In this document: positions 44,161-44,329 of the stretch, one piece after another
Layout of the letters: each line of letters starts with the position of its first letter
How positions within the stretch are numbered: the first letter of the stretch is position 1
Virus record (IMG/VR): IMGVR_UViG_3300032087_001318
Location: 1-44,329 of that record
Length of the DNA: 44,329 nucleotides
DNA from: a virus
Strand: one strand, 5' to 3'
The notes under the pieces: model-generated
Told to the model about the DNA's origin: nothing
The model's input: the letters and a program-made list of their open reading frames with translations, nothing else
The model's database searches: none
Translations under genes and position numbers: made by a program

Positions 44161-44329
44161 TGGCTCTGGTTATTGCTGACCGCGTAAAGGAAACCACCAC
44201 AACAACTGGGACTGGGGCGTATACCCTTGACGGTGCTGTTGGTGGCTTTGAGACCTTTAACGAAGTCGGGGACGGCAATACCACATTCTACTGTTGCACA
44301 GACGGTACGGACTTCGAGGTTGGGGTGGG
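44160..44329 (+). CDS. Tail protein, N-terminal part
   Basis: MALVIADRVKETTTTTGTGAYTLDGAVGGFETFNEVGDGNTTFYCC is the usual start of a tail-fibre or receptor-binding protein family of marine phages. Only 56 codons are visible before the window ends. It overlaps the previous stop by one base. Confidence 0.75.
   Translation, partial: MALVIADRVKETTTTTGTGAYTLDGAVGGFETFNEVGDGNTTFYCCTDGTDFEVGV

Noticed and set aside
1-44329. Diversity-generating retroelement, toxin-antitoxin pair or integrase module
   Set aside because: No reverse transcriptase motif (YxDD), template/variable repeat pair, known toxin motif or tyrosine/serine recombinase motif was seen.

Overview
The window is a long stretch of a tailed double-stranded DNA bacteriophage genome, open at both ends (a gene enters at the left edge and another leaves at the right edge). 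It holds both terminase subunits, portal, scaffold, major capsid protein, two head-tail adaptor-like proteins, very large internal virion proteins, a lysozyme and a complete replication module. No tail sheath, tail tube or tape-measure protein is seen, which fits a short-tailed (podovirus-like) virion. Many small proteins resemble families that recur in uncultured marine phages. A marine, possibly alphaproteobacterial, host is an inference from that resemblance. No tRNA, integrase or CRISPR array was seen.

Layout. (1) 1-7490, rightward: end of the virion operon, with a partial Gln/Ala/Gly-rich protein, a 659-aa protein and a 1431-aa internal virion protein, then a T4-type lysozyme and two tiny proteins, closed by an intrinsic terminator near 7420. 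(2) 7446-22019, leftward: replication genes (family A DNA polymerase with Leu at the '762' position, DUF6378 protein, SF1 helicase, TOTE-like AEP primase, a putative single-strand-binding protein, a coiled-coil protein, a ribbon-helix-helix regulator, a SNF2 helicase), then about 18 small, tightly overlapping genes of mostly unknown function with one HNH nuclease. One PD-(D/E)XK nuclease (14924-15475) lies on the opposite strand inside this block. (3) 22020-22260: divergent AT-rich region with three 9-bp tandem repeats, possibly an origin or packaging site. (4) 22260-23178, rightward: terminase small subunit and a VRR-NUC-like nuclease. (5) 23200-25790, leftward: an accessory block that separates the terminase genes, made of short units with their own promoters, terminators, GGAGAATAAAA leaders and CCTGCGR heptad repeats. 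(6) 25978-44329, rightward: terminase large subunit, portal, small membrane proteins, GroES-like co-chaperonin, scaffold, capsid, decoration-like proteins, a cluster of tiny Lys/Arg/Cys-rich proteins, adaptors and tail proteins.

How it works together. The leftward block would copy the genome early: primase, helicases, polymerase and SSB, with two nucleases for recombination or branch processing. The rightward genes package DNA, assemble the capsid with scaffold and co-chaperonin, build the short tail and ejection proteins, and lyse the cell. The most unusual part is the 22.0-26.0 kb region. There a cassette-like array with a shared promoter-operator layout (a 6-3-6 inverted repeat inside the promoter spacer) and a dispersed heptad repeat family sits between terS and terL.
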